Shown: positions 27,101 to 36,848, numbered from the stretch's first letter. The stretch: DNA of 64,000 nucleotides from Akkermansiaceae bacterium (GCA_905182405.1 CAJJBQ010000002.1:868001-932000), one strand, 5' to 3'. The notes: generated from the letters alone by a model not told the origin. Numbers and translations are program-made.

Positions 27101-29663
27101 CGATGGCGTCCCCGACTGGAACGCATCAAAGCGCCCCGGCGTCTCACCGGACATCTCATATCCGGCGGCGGCGCTCGACAGCGTCGCGGTCTACCATTTG
27201 ATCAGCAAGGAATCGGACGTGATCGCCTGCCAGTGGACCGGCTCTAACGATGGTGTCTACCGCTACCTTGGCACCTGGGTCTACGACGGCAAGGTCTACG
27301 ATCACATGCGCTACCGGATCCGCGGCAACGCCTCGACACGCCAGGTCGGTCGCAACAAGTGGAAGATCAACTTCGCCAACACCCACCCGCTTGAGGCGCG
27401 CGACAACTACGGTGAGAAATACAAAATCCCCTGGGACAAAATCAACGTTCTTCCCGGTTCAAACCCGTGGTGGCGCAATGACGCCTCAACCGACGGCACG
27501 ATGTTCTGCGAATCACTAGGCTTCAGAGCCTACCAGATCTCCGGTGGCACAAGCTGCAACACACATTTCTTCCACTTCCGTGTGATCGACGACGACAATG
27601 AGGCCCCAGCTGGTGACCAGTATGGTGGCGACTTCTGGGGATTGTATAACGCGATCGAGCAGCCCGAAGCCGAGTTTCTCAACGAGCGTGGCCTACCCGA
27701 TGGTAATATCTACAACGTGCATGGCGGAAGCGGTTCCAGCCTGCGAAACCAAGCCGCCACCCAAGTTTCTAACAAAAGCGACCTATTTGCCTTCCAGAGG
27801 TTGCACAATAGAGGCACCTCGCAGGCGCAGTGGGAAGCCAACCTCGATTTCGAAGACTACTTCGCCTTCAACGCGATGAACCTCGCGATCAACAACTCGG
27901 ACATGCGCAATCATGAAAATGTGAACTACTATCACAACTCGGAAACAGACAAGTGGCATATCCTTCCATGGGATCTTGACCTGACCTTCGAAGACAGACC
28001 ACACCTTGGACGTGGCGACACATCTCAGTGGGAACAAATTTACCACTGCTTACAACACCCCGAAATAAACCAAGCCTACGAAAATCAAGTACGCGAAATC
28101 CTCGACCTATTCCTCGACAACGACCAAGCAGCCCAGCTGACCAACGAATTTGCCGGCTTCATAACTCAAGGTGAAAAAAACAACCTAGTCGAAGCCAGCC
28201 AAGCAATGTGGGATTACCATCCGCGTAAGAGAAAGAAAGGAATCTGGTACGCCAATTTTACTAGCTCATTGTTGCCGAACCGCACTTTCGCCGACCTCAC
28301 CCAATACACCAAAGACTTCCTCACCGTCGGAGGCTACGGACGTGACAAGCTCGCGGCAAAACAGACTGATGCTGCTATCCCAAACACCCCAGCTATCAGT
28401 TACGCCGGAGCCGCCGGCTTCCCAACGGACGCGCTGACCTTTAACTCGTCTTCTTTCTCGGATCCACAAGGTGCTGGAACTTTCGGCTCGATGGAATGGC
28501 GCATCAGCCAAGTGCATAACCCTTCAACACCAAACTATATTTCCGGTGATCGCTACATCTATGAGGCGGAAACCTTCTACCAGACCGATCGCATGACGCC
28601 GTTCAGCAGCTCGTTCACCTTCCCGGGTGGCTCCAGCGGCGTGCGCGTCGGCAGCACCTACCGCGCGCGCGTGCGCCACATCGATAACACCGGCCGCGCC
28701 AGCCACTGGTCGGATCCGATCGAGTTCGCGGTAGGCGAACCCGACGTCTTACCGTGGCAGAAGAACCTCATGATCACTGAGATCATGTATCACCCGCTGG
28801 ACGCGAGCCTAGGCGAGATTGCGGCAGGATACTCGACCAGCGATTTCGAATTCATTGAACTGAAGAACATCAGTGACAGCCTGACCCTCGACCTGACCGA
28901 GCTGCGCTTCACCAAGGGGGTCGACTTCGACTTCGATCGCGGCACGATCACCTCGCTCCCCCCGGGCGCTTATGTCCTTGTCGTGAGCAACACCTCGGCC
29001 TTCGAGTCGCGGCATTCGAGGGGGCTTCCAATCGCTGGCGAGTGGCAGAGAGGCGACAAGCTCGACAACGGCGGCGAGAACTTGAAGCTCTCGTTCGGCG
29101 CCGGTGCCGCCATCCACGAGTTCATCTACGACGACGGTCAGCCGTGGCCAGACAGCCCGGATGGGGACGGTCCGGGCCTCGTCCTGATTGCTCCAGATAG
29201 CGCGCCCGACCACGCCAATCCATTGAGTTGGCGCCCGAGCCTAGCCATCGCCGGCACCCCTGGTGCCAGCGACGCGACGACGTTTGTCGGCGACTCGAAC
29301 GCCGACGCTGACAACGACGGCTCGAACGCGTTCCTAGAATATTTTCTCGGCTCAAGTGACGCGGTCGGAAACTCCGATGGTCTACCCACCATCACCAGAG
29401 GGTTCTTTGACGACGGCACCGGAACAGTGCGCCAATACCCGACCTTCAGCTTTCAGATCAACCTCGCCGCAGACGACGTTACCTACAAAATCCAGCGATC
29501 CACCTCCCTCGACACCGGGATCTGGACGAGCGCGCCCGCGGTTGCTTACGTTTCGATGACCGATAACGGCGACGGCACTGCGACGCTGGTTTGGCGCAGC
29601 ACGACTCCGATTTCTGATTTACCCCGTGAGTTCTTCCGGCTCCTCGTCCAAGAGCGCCCGTAG
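24102..29663 (+). CDS. Giant secreted CotH-kinase/lamin-tail protein 2 (1853 aa)
   Basis: A paralog of the gene at 3737 with the same domain order and, by chance or descent, the same length. Signal to about residue 28 (LLTLIGLQAISADV); nearly identical N-terminal domain (IKAFHQGDSLTGNGAAL); FN3-like repeats (about 214-520); lamin-tail 1 (VVINEIHYDHD, about 524-660); jelly-roll segment with YDDGAIVWINGVEVARL (about 675-846); linker with VVVTAKVTDPEGVASV; CotH-type kinase region (about 1015-1320) with LPWDLDLTF; lamin-tail 2 (LMITEIMYHPLDAS, about 1556-1700); calcium-loop motif DSNADADNDGSNAF near 1730. The jelly-roll segment differs from paralog 1 much more than the N-terminus does, suggesting domain exchange. 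Codon choice changes along the gene. Confidence 0.85.
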   Translation: MGSIPRLFPTASKAVLLTLIGLQAISADVLIPSSIKAFHQGDSLTGNGAALQIINGSGMSKPDANDPTTWTISSTAWADDWQGFSADNSGNNTWAVLDLGALTANLDQMYLWNVQETNALDRGTSKFNVYYASSPGESVPDTSGAVTPYDFKSGGWTLLSTGNDLAQGTQIGDPGEVFDISGASGARYIGLHLTANHGGFRTGLAEVVFTTGIPNGVAGVTNLVADEITSASAQLRGKVDDIGDAPPSITIRWGNEDGGSDPNGWDHTETLPSTHSGGFSVATSTALDPNTRYFFTAFASNSSGDSIASPSLSFTTLPAVPAVTNVAASRIAADSATIGGIVTDNGGEDPTMFIYWGTIDGGTDADTWQKSILLGAQSNLANTTLNSLTSGTDYFYRALVTNSGGSTWAASSSSFSTKTPQPPSVINNSANGVTGSSANLRGEIANTGFEAPTVTIYYGTTDGGTISGMWDNSINLGIQDGKFSFFLTGLDPLSNLFFRVQARNSAGSNWASTTQSFSTTQIVTNSVVINEIHYDHDPKTERGEFVELFNASDSPVDLSSWTLRGAIDYQFPASTTISANGFIVVAEDPATLLSEFAVSGLGPYTGKLSNDGELLKLEDATGDTVDEVTYGIGFPWPSASRGKGPSMELINADLDNDLGSSWRAAMSGFTGPQATYVSAASVWSYRKGTSEASAPIDEWRQPGFTEDPSWLLGTTVIGYGDGDDTTILNDMQNSYSSVFLRKQFNVSGTLPSQLLVRVYYDDGAIVWINGVEVARLEIALGDITFEGIRASDRPGGTPGAAIGSHERAWVDVTVPGAAGILVPGTNTIAVHAFNTGEGSSDFSIDCEVKTPAPSGGSLGTPTPGASNSVFSPNAAPNIRQVNHTPGQPVAGQDVVVTAKVTDPEGVASVTLGYQLVNPGSYINLEDASYETNWTNLPMVDDGSAGDAVPGDSVFSVTMPGTLQTHRRLVRYRITMEDVPGVSEQTPYADDESPNFAYFCYDGVPDWNASKRPGVSPDISYPAAALDSVAVYHLISKESDVIACQWTGSNDGVYRYLGTWVYDGKVYDHMRYRIRGNASTRQVGRNKWKINFANTHPLEARDNYGEKYKIPWDKINVLPGSNPWWRNDASTDGTMFCESLGFRAYQISGGTSCNTHFFHFRVIDDDNEAPAGDQYGGDFWGLYNAIEQPEAEFLNERGLPDGNIYNVHGGSGSSLRNQAATQVSNKSDLFAFQRLHNRGTSQAQWEANLDFEDYFAFNAMNLAINNSDMRNHENVNYYHNSETDKWHILPWDLDLTFEDRPHLGRGDTSQWEQIYHCLQHPEINQAYENQVREILDLFLDNDQAAQLTNEFAGFITQGEKNNLVEASQAMWDYHPRKRKKGIWYANFTSSLLPNRTFADLTQYTKDFLTVGGYGRDKLAAKQTDAAIPNTPAISYAGAAGFPTDALTFNSSSFSDPQGAGTFGSMEWRISQVHNPSTPNYISGDRYIYEAETFYQTDRMTPFSSSFTFPGGSSGVRVGSTYRARVRHIDNTGRASHWSDPIEFAVGEPDVLPWQKNLMITEIMYHPLDASLGEIAAGYSTSDFEFIELKNISDSLTLDLTELRFTKGVDFDFDRGTITSLPPGAYVLVVSNTSAFESRHSRGLPIAGEWQRGDKLDNGGENLKLSFGAGAAIHEFIYDDGQPWPDSPDGDGPGLVLIAPDSAPDHANPLSWRPSLAIAGTPGASDATTFVGDSNADADNDGSNAFLEYFLGSSDAVGNSDGLPTITRGFFDDGTGTVRQYPTFSFQINLAADDVTYKIQRSTSLDTGIWTSAPAVAYVSMTDNGDGTATLVWRSTTPISDLPREFFRLLVQERP

Positions 29664-30167
29664 CGATTCCCCATGCCATAACCTCCAACTCACAACCAGC
29701 CGCACTGCTATGAGCATCAAGTCATCGTTAGCCGTTGCTACTGCTAGCAATTTTCTTTTTTGTGGGGGAGCTTGGGGATGTCATTGGGGGGATTGGAGAG
29801 CAGAGAAAGGAGATGCTCACTGGCCCCTCTACCAGTCGGACGACCTCGGACAGAGTGATCCGTGGGTGGCGGCCGCCGTTCCGTTGCGAGGCACTGGCGG
29901 CGATCTCATCCTACTTGCCTCCGCCAGCCTGGTTTGGATGGCCGGGTGACACGGTCGGGGTTGGAGGGAATTTTGGCCGCAGGATTTGTTGGAGTAGCGG
30001 ACGGGTTGTTAGCCCTTGGGCACGATCTTCAATCCCTTTTTCCTACCTTGTTTTGGAGCGGCTTAGGAAGGGGCGGGAGTTGATGATTTGGAGAATGAGT
30101 TCTTGGGAGGAGTAGTTCTTTTTCGAGAGTTAAGTGACGATCTTGTTCACGATGACGTCGTCATTAT
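29664..30167. other. Intergenic stretch between convergent CotH genes; no supported gene
   Basis: About 500 bases separate two convergent giant genes. Short frames exist on the plus strand, but none has a recognisable domain, a consistent signal peptide or a homologous partner in the window. No repeat copy is seen. I see no clear terminator hairpin. Confidence 0.5.
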
Positions 30168-33100
30168 CTATGGGTTTCGCAACACCCATCTTGCTCTAAC
30201 AAACTTCTTCGGGCTCGCATCGATTGCAACGCGATATTTCACGGTCGCAATCCCACTACCCAGATTCGTTTCGCTCACATAAATTCCATCCTCCGACCAG
30301 CTCAGGAGATCATGGGAACTTTCCACGATCAGTTCGATTTCATCCACGGCTCGGAGATTTCGCTGAATTTCCACTTCAAAAAACCCACTCACCACCTGCC
30401 CTGTGAGCTCGCCCTCAACTCCTCCAACCTCAAAGTCCGATCCACTCGCAAACTCACCCAGGTTGGTCAGTCCATCACCATCAGGGTCGCCAAAATCACC
30501 GATAATCCCATTGGCCGATTTCCACAGAGCATAGCTGACACCATCCGCCCCACCCGGAGCTCCATGGATCTCTGCACTCGACCTCCAGTTGAGAGGGTCG
30601 CTGTGATCTGGATTTGTCGCCGGAGCAACCAGCACCAGCGAGTATCCATCACCATCTCCCGCGCTTGGCCAGGGATCCACGTCTGCATAGGTGAAATCTC
30701 GGATCACTCCCGTCGTGGCACTTGTCAAAACCACTTGCTCACTCCCGTTCCCCAGCTTACCCGAGGAAAAGACACCGCCTATTTCCACCCCGCGATACCT
30801 CTCGGAAAAAGCCGCGGCATTCGAAACAAGAACCAACCGCTCTCCGATTCCGAGCAGGGTATTTTCTGCAAATGAAAAGCTGATTCCGCTCGCGAATTTC
30901 ACACCCGAGAGATCAATCGTCTTACTCCCGATGTTCATCAATTCAATAAATTCGTAGTCATCGCGATCCGTTGACACCGCCACATCATTGGGAGCAAAGG
31001 GCTCACCCGGACGATAGTTAAACTCCGAGATCACGAGGTTAGTGGCATCGGCGGGCTCTGTTTCGACATTATAGTGAGCGACATTCAAGGCGCTCCATTC
31101 ACCAGTCCCCGGATCGTATGACCGGGAATATAACCAACCTGATTCCGTCAACACCAGAGGAGAAGAGCTGTGCATTCCTTCGCCGCCTGCTGGTTGTCCG
31201 CGTAATTCCAAATCAAAGCTGATATCAGAACTGCCTTCATTCAATTGATGAATTTCCACCGCGATGACATTATCTCCCGCCGCAAAAAGCGAAGGATTTA
31301 GAATCACCGTTCCCGTTTCATTCTCATCACTCTGCAGCGTGGCATATTGATCAAACGGCGCGTCATCCTCCAGGTGAATCCGTTCAACCTCATTTCCATT
31401 TACGTAAATCGCAACGCCATCGTCGAAGACATAATCGAGCTTAAATTGCCCATACTCCAAAGGATCTGAAATACTCACCGTCTTCCTGAAATAAGTCGTG
31501 GCATTCTTCTGGGTTCCCGGCTTCCCGGGGTCAGCATCAACAAACCCGACCACCTGCGCTTCGTCACCATCTCCATATCCTAGTGGAGACGCCCCCTCGC
31601 TCCATGCTCCATCCGCAAAGCCAGTCCCCCGCCATGCCATTCCTTGGTCCAAACCATCATCGAGATACTTCCATTGATTACCGCTCGAAACAAACTGCAT
31701 CGATGTCCCACCACCGCCACCGCCCAGAGTGATCAAAGTCGCCTCAGGAGAAATGCCTCCACCAATCAATCTCGGATCGAGAGGATGTTGATAATCGGCT
31801 TCGTCAGAATCGTCTTCTCCAAAAGTGTAATAGATCTGCGGAATCGTCACGGGAACACTCAAGGCCGGGCCACCGCCAAAAGAGACATCGCCACCATGTT
31901 GGCTGTAAATCGGAGCATCCAAATCCGGATAATAATTTGAGCCTCGCAAGATTCCCACAAGCTCCGGTGAACGGTCCGCCAACCATCTGTCTTGAATCTG
32001 ATTATAGGCTGACTCCCACTGGCGAATCGTCCGTTGCATCCCATGCTGATCGCCCCAGCGTGCCAGTTCCGGGATCAGAATGCTCCGGTGATTCTTCGTG
32101 ATGTCACCGTATCGTGTCATCGCTTCGTTCACCGTCAAGGCACCTCCATTAAATAAAGCCCGGTGCGCTCGGTCTCCCATTCTCACCTGAAATTCCTTAC
32201 TGCCACGAAGATCTCCAAACGGTCCATTCACCCCGGTTACCACGTCAGTGTGATCGCGATCCGAGCTCAAAAACATCGAGGTCTCGACATCCCACATGAA
32301 AAAATGGGTCCCCGTGCTCGTCCGGGATCCACGCCATGCGACGGGATCCAGCAGATCCCGCTCCCGGCCTGTGTAGTAATTCCGGTGCGGCCAATCCGCA
32401 TTCCCGGTGTACCAATTTACGAGTAAATAATCGCACATATTATCCACGTCCAAAAAGTCGGCCCAGCCCTCGTTATTCGAGCCATCCGGATTGAGTCCCT
32501 GTACCTTCATGTATGCTGCCGTTCGTGAGGTTTCGTTCCTGGCGTTACTCACATCATCTGCGAGACCCACCAGGGTGTTCCAGGAATCCTTTAGGCTATC
32601 ATTCGTCGGCGTTCCGAAGTTAATCCCATCCCACTCTTCTTTCTTCGCCCCGAAATGTGTTTCCCCAAAGGAGACATCAGGCCTTTCCACGACATTATAG
32701 ACGCCCCAATAAACTCCATTCAGGTAGAGGTGAAAATAACGTCCGCGAGATGAAGGGATTCCCAAATCGGAAGCCGAGCGTCTCCCAAACTGATCACGGG
32801 CATATTGCACATTGGTCCGGTTATCCCACTGGTAACCATCATTCGATTCCATACGGAAAATTAAGGTGTCAAACTCATCCGTCGTCAGATCTCCAAACAG
32901 GGGAAAGCGCAATTTGGTATCTCCATAGATTCCTTTAAAGACCACTCTGAACGACTTCTTCTTCGTCAGATCAAATCTACGGAATGCCCCTCCTTGAATC
33001 CGGATGCCACAATCAATTTGGAAGTTCCCGCTCCCATCAGGATTTGCAGGGTCGATCAGCTCCAATGAGGTCGCTCGTTCCCAAGCGATGCCACTGCTTA

Positions 33101-35006
33101 GCGGATTGGCATAAATTCCATTCGGTCCAAAAAGATCCTCATCCGGCATTGAAATCGACAGGCTGGGCACCGTTTTCAAATCATCCTCGATCGTCGCGGC
33201 GTGAAGCGAGGTCACGCTCGAGTTCATCCCATAGTCCGGGGATGTTCCAGACCAGTCGGAAGGGAGTCCCCAGATGCTTTGAGAATTCGCTGAAGTTTGT
33301 GTGATGACATCGTCGACAAAGAGGTAGGTTTGCGTATCCACATTGGTCGATCTGAGGCCGTCCAGGTAAGCAATGGCTCGAACCGGCATCGTCCGGTCCA
33401 CCGTAACCGGACCTGAATAGAGAGTCCCCTCTGATACACTCGGAGTTGAACCATCAGTGGTGTAACGAATTGATGCCCCGACGGTATTCGAAGTGATTTC
33501 CAGTAAAAAGGGATCGGTGAAATGCCCTCGTTTCACATTGAACATGGTGTCCTTCACATAACCCAGAAACCCGCTCGAATTTTCAGCAGCCGGAGTCGCC
33601 GTTGAGAAGTAACCCTGTTGCTGCCCCTCTCCAAATCCACCAAAAGAAACCCGTGCATCTTGATCGGGATAGTCAGCTCCCCCGACACCGTATTCCGAAA
33701 CAATCGTAATCCCGTCGGGTTTCACCAAAGCCAAATATTCGCCGCCGGATTTGAGACTAAAGTCTGTATGCAACTCTTCTCCCGATACCGCGCGATTCTT
33801 TCCTGAGGCCCACACGAGGAGATATTCATCAATCCCCAGAGTCCCAGCGGGAAATGCCCACTTTGTTAGATCACCGGCATCATCGGTTAAATAGTAACCT
33901 TCTAAATCCGTGATCGATCCACTTGGATTGTAAATCTCAATCCAGTCCGAATCCTCACCATCTTCATCGTTCACCAGCGCGCCATCATTGCTCGCCATGA
34001 ATTCATTAATCACCGGCACCCCGGGTTCCACCACCTTCGCGGACACGCTCTTGGTCGAGGCGCCGTTTCCATTGGTTGCCATAAGGATAAATGTCTGCGA
34101 AGTCGTGAGAACTTTCACCAAGGAAGTCCCCGTCACCGCAACTCCATCCAGAACCAAGTTGTCGGCATTAAAAACCTCCCAACTCAAGGTCGCCTTATCT
34201 CCCGGCCCTCCAATCGCTGGCGTGGCGATGAACTCATGAATCACGGGAAGATTAGTCACCGTCACCACGACCTGTGCCGCGGAATCTCCGTTGGCATGAT
34301 TTGCGGTGATCTCATAAACGGTCGTCGCAGTTGGCCCGGGGTCGAGCGTGATGGAGCCTACACCATTCGTCGTCATTCCCAATACCGAACCGACACCTTG
34401 ATCGATCGAGACGTCGGTCGATGCCGGATCAATCTCCCAGGAGAGAGTCACGGGTAATCCCGCTGAAATCAACGGACGATCTACCGTGAATGAACTGACC
34501 TGCGGAGCGGCATTCAACTCAAGGATCGAGGTGTAAGTGAAGCGAGCAACTGGCGTTGGGAAATCGGCATCCACTCGTTCATCGACGAGAACCCAATTCG
34601 TCTCGTCATCACTTCCCTCCAAAGTCCATCGGACCGGATCGCGCTCGGTGGCATCATTCGCCGTGGCCCAGCGATAGCCATCAATCGTAGCCGCACTCCC
34701 GAAATCAAAAATCAAGGGCCCTTGATTGAAGTCCAGCCACTTTGTTGTTAGCGAACCATCCACTGCCAAATCAGGAGTTTCCCCTCCCGGATTACTTCCA
34801 CCCGGATTCCAGGCCGATGGAATTCCCACTTTTGCTCCATCTATTAAAAACTCAATTTCTGCCAACTGAACGCAACAGTCATTGCTCACCCTCAACTGCG
34901 TCGGAGTGAAACGATAATAGCGATACTCCGCTTCCCCGGCGTGCAAACAGGTCCATCCAAAAACCAACAACCACAAAGCCCAAGTTCGTGAAGCCCTCCT
35001 CATCAT
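30168..35006 (-). CDS. Giant secreted CotH-kinase/lamin-tail protein 3 (1612 aa)
   Basis: A third member with a different build. Signal MMRRASRTWALWLLVFGWTC; discoidin-like F5/8-C domain (about 25-160, YRFTPTQLRVSNDCCVQLAE, GSLTTKWLDFNQGPLIFDF); two Ig-like modules (about 165-325); lamin-tail 1 (PVINEFMASNDG, about 329-450); a chitobiase-C-like module (IRYTTDGSTPS, about 499-565); CotH region (about 668-1015) where the acidic motif is MWDVETSMF rather than PWDLDLT; jelly-roll (WKYLDDGLDQGMAWRG, about 1103-1272); lamin-tail 2 (VISEFNYRPGE, about 1320-1480); calcium-loop tail (GDPDGDGLTN). It shares the WKYLDDG segment with protein 1. Likely displayed or secreted; kinase activity uncertain because the acidic motif is altered. 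Confidence 0.85.
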   Translation of the reverse strand: MMRRASRTWALWLLVFGWTCLHAGEAEYRYYRFTPTQLRVSNDCCVQLAEIEFLIDGAKVGIPSAWNPGGSNPGGETPDLAVDGSLTTKWLDFNQGPLIFDFGSAATIDGYRWATANDATERDPVRWTLEGSDDETNWVLVDERVDADFPTPVARFTYTSILELNAAPQVSSFTVDRPLISAGLPVTLSWEIDPASTDVSIDQGVGSVLGMTTNGVGSITLDPGPTATTVYEITANHANGDSAAQVVVTVTNLPVIHEFIATPAIGGPGDKATLSWEVFNADNLVLDGVAVTGTSLVKVLTTSQTFILMATNGNGASTKSVSAKVVEPGVPVINEFMASNDGALVNDEDGEDSDWIEIYNPSGSITDLEGYYLTDDAGDLTKWAFPAGTLGIDEYLLVWASGKNRAVSGEELHTDFSLKSGGEYLALVKPDGITIVSEYGVGGADYPDQDARVSFGGFGEGQQQGYFSTATPAAENSSGFLGYVKDTMFNVKRGHFTDPFLLEITSNTVGASIRYTTDGSTPSVSEGTLYSGPVTVDRTMPVRAIAYLDGLRSTNVDTQTYLFVDDVITQTSANSQSIWGLPSDWSGTSPDYGMNSSVTSLHAATIEDDLKTVPSLSISMPDEDLFGPNGIYANPLSSGIAWERATSLELIDPANPDGSGNFQIDCGIRIQGGAFRRFDLTKKKSFRVVFKGIYGDTKLRFPLFGDLTTDEFDTLIFRMESNDGYQWDNRTNVQYARDQFGRRSASDLGIPSSRGRYFHLYLNGVYWGVYNVVERPDVSFGETHFGAKKEEWDGINFGTPTNDSLKDSWNTLVGLADDVSNARNETSRTAAYMKVQGLNPDGSNNEGWADFLDVDNMCDYLLVNWYTGNADWPHRNYYTGRERDLLDPVAWRGSRTSTGTHFFMWDVETSMFLSSDRDHTDVVTGVNGPFGDLRGSKEFQVRMGDRAHRALFNGGALTVNEAMTRYGDITKNHRSILIPELARWGDQHGMQRTIRQWESAYNQIQDRWLADRSPELVGILRGSNYYPDLDAPIYSQHGGDVSFGGGPALSVPVTIPQIYYTFGEDDSDEADYQHPLDPRLIGGGISPEATLITLGGGGGGTSMQFVSSGNQWKYLDDGLDQGMAWRGTGFADGAWSEGASPLGYGDGDEAQVVGFVDADPGKPGTQKNATTYFRKTVSISDPLEYGQFKLDYVFDDGVAIYVNGNEVERIHLEDDAPFDQYATLQSDENETGTVILNPSLFAAGDNVIAVEIHQLNEGSSDISFDLELRGQPAGGEGMHSSSPLVLTESGWLYSRSYDPGTGEWSALNVAHYNVETEPADATNLVISEFNYRPGEPFAPNDVAVSTDRDDYEFIELMNIGSKTIDLSGVKFASGISFSFAENTLLGIGERLVLVSNAAAFSERYRGVEIGGVFSSGKLGNGSEQVVLTSATTGVIRDFTYADVDPWPSAGDGDGYSLVLVAPATNPDHSDPLNWRSSAEIHGAPGGADGVSYALWKSANGIIGDFGDPDGDGLTNLGEFASGSDFEVGGVEGELTGQVVSGFFEVEIQRNLRAVDEIELIVESSHDLLSWSEDGIYVSETNLGSGIATVKYRVAIDASPKKFVRARWVLRNP

Positions 35007-35222
35007 CCCTCAAAGTAGGCACCCCCCGACCACTCGTCGATATAAGTATTCCAGCTCTTTCCCAAGTTCCACGATGACCTTCTCTGATCATAACTATTCA
35101 GGTCATTAAGAAAGCTTAAGTAACTTGCGCTCGTAGGAATCTACGTGCGACGTCCGAATCAAGAAGAACTCCTCGCCAAATCCGGCCTCACCTTCCAACG
35201 CCTGAAAAAAGAAGGGAAGCTC

Positions 35223-35292
35223 ACCCCCTCCGCTCCTCTCCGGTCCAAAGGCGGCTTAAAACCCCTTTCGCCAAAAGCAAATTCCTAGCAGT
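35223..35292 (+). repeat. Dispersed intergenic repeat, copy 6
   Basis: It has CTCCGGTCCAAAGGCGG, then a diverged middle with AAAACCCC, and the standard end GCAAATTCCTAGCAGT. It ends 67 bases before the Gfo/Idh/MocA start. Confidence 0.85.
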
Positions 35293-35359
35293 AGTGAAAA
35301 AGAAGTGAAGTTTTGTAGAGTGATTGAAAGTCAGGCGTCGCAGGTCCCGTTTTACTAGT

Positions 35360-36754
35360 ATGGCTCAATCAGCGACCAACCGACGTCAATTCATCAAGAA
35401 GTCTGGCCTCCTTGCGGGCGGAACATTCGGAATGCCTGCCTTTGTGAGCGGTAAGAATTTGAATTCCAAAATTCAGGTAGCCTGCATCGGAGTGGGTGGC
35501 AAAGGCAGGAGCGATACAATGAACGCGGCCAAATGTGGTGGCGCGATTGTTGGCCTGTGTGATATTGATGGGGGAAAACTTGATGAGATGGCGAAACAGT
35601 ATTCCAAGGCGGCCAAATACTCCGACTTTCGCGAGATGTTGACTAAGATTGGAGACAAGGTCGATGCAGTAACCATTTCCACTCCAGATCACCTCCACGG
35701 GGTGGCCGGCATCATGGCGATGCAGATGGGGAAAAATGTTTATTGCCAGAAGCCTCTGACTCAAACGGTGTGGGAATCACGCATGATGCGGAACTTGTCT
35801 CGTGAAAAAAAGTTAGCAACTCAGATGGGGAACCAAGGCAGTGCTGGAAGTGGATTGCGTCGTTCAGTTGAGCTCGTTCAAGCTGGTGTTATTGGGAATC
35901 CTAAGGAGCTTCACGTGTGGACAAATCGTCCGGTATGGCCCCAAGGCTTAGAGCGCCCTGCCGGCGCAGATCCCATTCCAGATAATTTAAATTGGGACTG
36001 CTTTATCGGGCCGGCACAGATGCGGCCCTACAAAAAAGGAGTTTACCATGACTTTAAGTGGCGTGGATGGAGTGATTTTGGAACTGGTGCTTTAGGCGAT
36101 ATGGCTTGTCACACCGTGAATATGCCGTTTCGTGCGTTAAAGTTAGGTTATCCAACCAAGATTGAATGTGAGATGGCTTCTCGAATCTATGATGAAACTT
36201 ACCCTCTAACTTCGAGAGTCCGGTTTGAATTTCCGGAGCGAGAAGGGCTGCCACCACTGAAGTTTTGGTGGTATGACGGCAATCCTCGTCAGAGCTTTGA
36301 TCCGGTTCGCCCCAGGACGGAGATTGTCTCTGAAGTGATTGCCCTTCGGGGAGGTAAGCTCCCTGGTAGTGGCGCTGTCATTATTGGAGATAAGGGGAAG
36401 TTATTTTCCCAAGATGATATGGGCGGTAATCCTTACGTAATGTTGAACGACGAAAAAGGATACCGTGACGCTAGTCAGCACGAAGCTTGTAAAGCAATCC
36501 CGCAAACAGTCCCTCGGTCACCAGGACACGTTGAGGAGTGGTTCGAGATGATGAAGGGTGGTTCTCCAGCTTATTCAAACTTTGAGATCGCAGCTTATCT
36601 AAACGAAGTGATTTTATTAGGATGCATTGCTCAACAAGTGGGAGAGGGTCAGTCTATTGATTGGGATGGTCCTAACATGAGATCGACTAATAATGACCGT
36701 GCTAACCAATTCGTGAAAAGAGACTACCGTGAGGGTTGGGCTCCTCGAATTTAG
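35360..36754 (+). CDS. Tat-exported Gfo/Idh/MocA-family oxidoreductase
   Basis: The start at 35360 gives MAQSATNRRQFIKKSGLLAGG, a clean Tat signal; the frame is open 36 bases further upstream but adds only basic residues. The Rossmann core follows: VACIGVGGKGRSDTM (Gly-rich dinucleotide site), VGLCDID, VDAVTISTPDHLHG and NVYCQKPLTQTVWE, the E-K-P-type motif of the family here reading C-Q-K-P. The C-terminal domain has LGDMACHTVNMPFRAL. Such exported members are very common in Planctomycetes/Verrucomicrobia and probably act on sugars or polyols in the periplasm; the substrate is unknown. Codons here often end in A or T and the gene reads less C-rich than its neighbours. Confidence 0.85.
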   Translation: MAQSATNRRQFIKKSGLLAGGTFGMPAFVSGKNLNSKIQVACIGVGGKGRSDTMNAAKCGGAIVGLCDIDGGKLDEMAKQYSKAAKYSDFREMLTKIGDKVDAVTISTPDHLHGVAGIMAMQMGKNVYCQKPLTQTVWESRMMRNLSREKKLATQMGNQGSAGSGLRRSVELVQAGVIGNPKELHVWTNRPVWPQGLERPAGADPIPDNLNWDCFIGPAQMRPYKKGVYHDFKWRGWSDFGTGALGDMACHTVNMPFRALKLGYPTKIECEMASRIYDETYPLTSRVRFEFPEREGLPPLKFWWYDGNPRQSFDPVRPRTEIVSEVIALRGGKLPGSGAVIIGDKGKLFSQDDMGGNPYVMLNDEKGYRDASQHEACKAIPQTVPRSPGHVEEWFEMMKGGSPAYSNFEIAAYLNEVILLGCIAQQVGEGQSIDWDGPNMRSTNNDRANQFVKRDYREGWAPRI

Positions 36755-36799
36755 GTTTCAGCCTCTTTTAGTTAGGCAGAGCTAGGAGATATTCGCGTG

Positions 36800-36828
36800 G
36801 GCGGTTGGGCTAGAATTCAACCGCCTTT
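36800..36828 (+). terminator. Terminator-like hairpin after the Gfo/Idh/MocA gene
   Basis: GGCGGTTG (36800-36807) pairs perfectly with CAACCGCC (36818-36825) around a 10-base loop and is followed by TTT. It lies 45 bases after the stop codon. The T tract is short, so strength is uncertain. Confidence 0.6.
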
Positions 36829-36848
36829 CATCCTTTCCGAAGACGACA

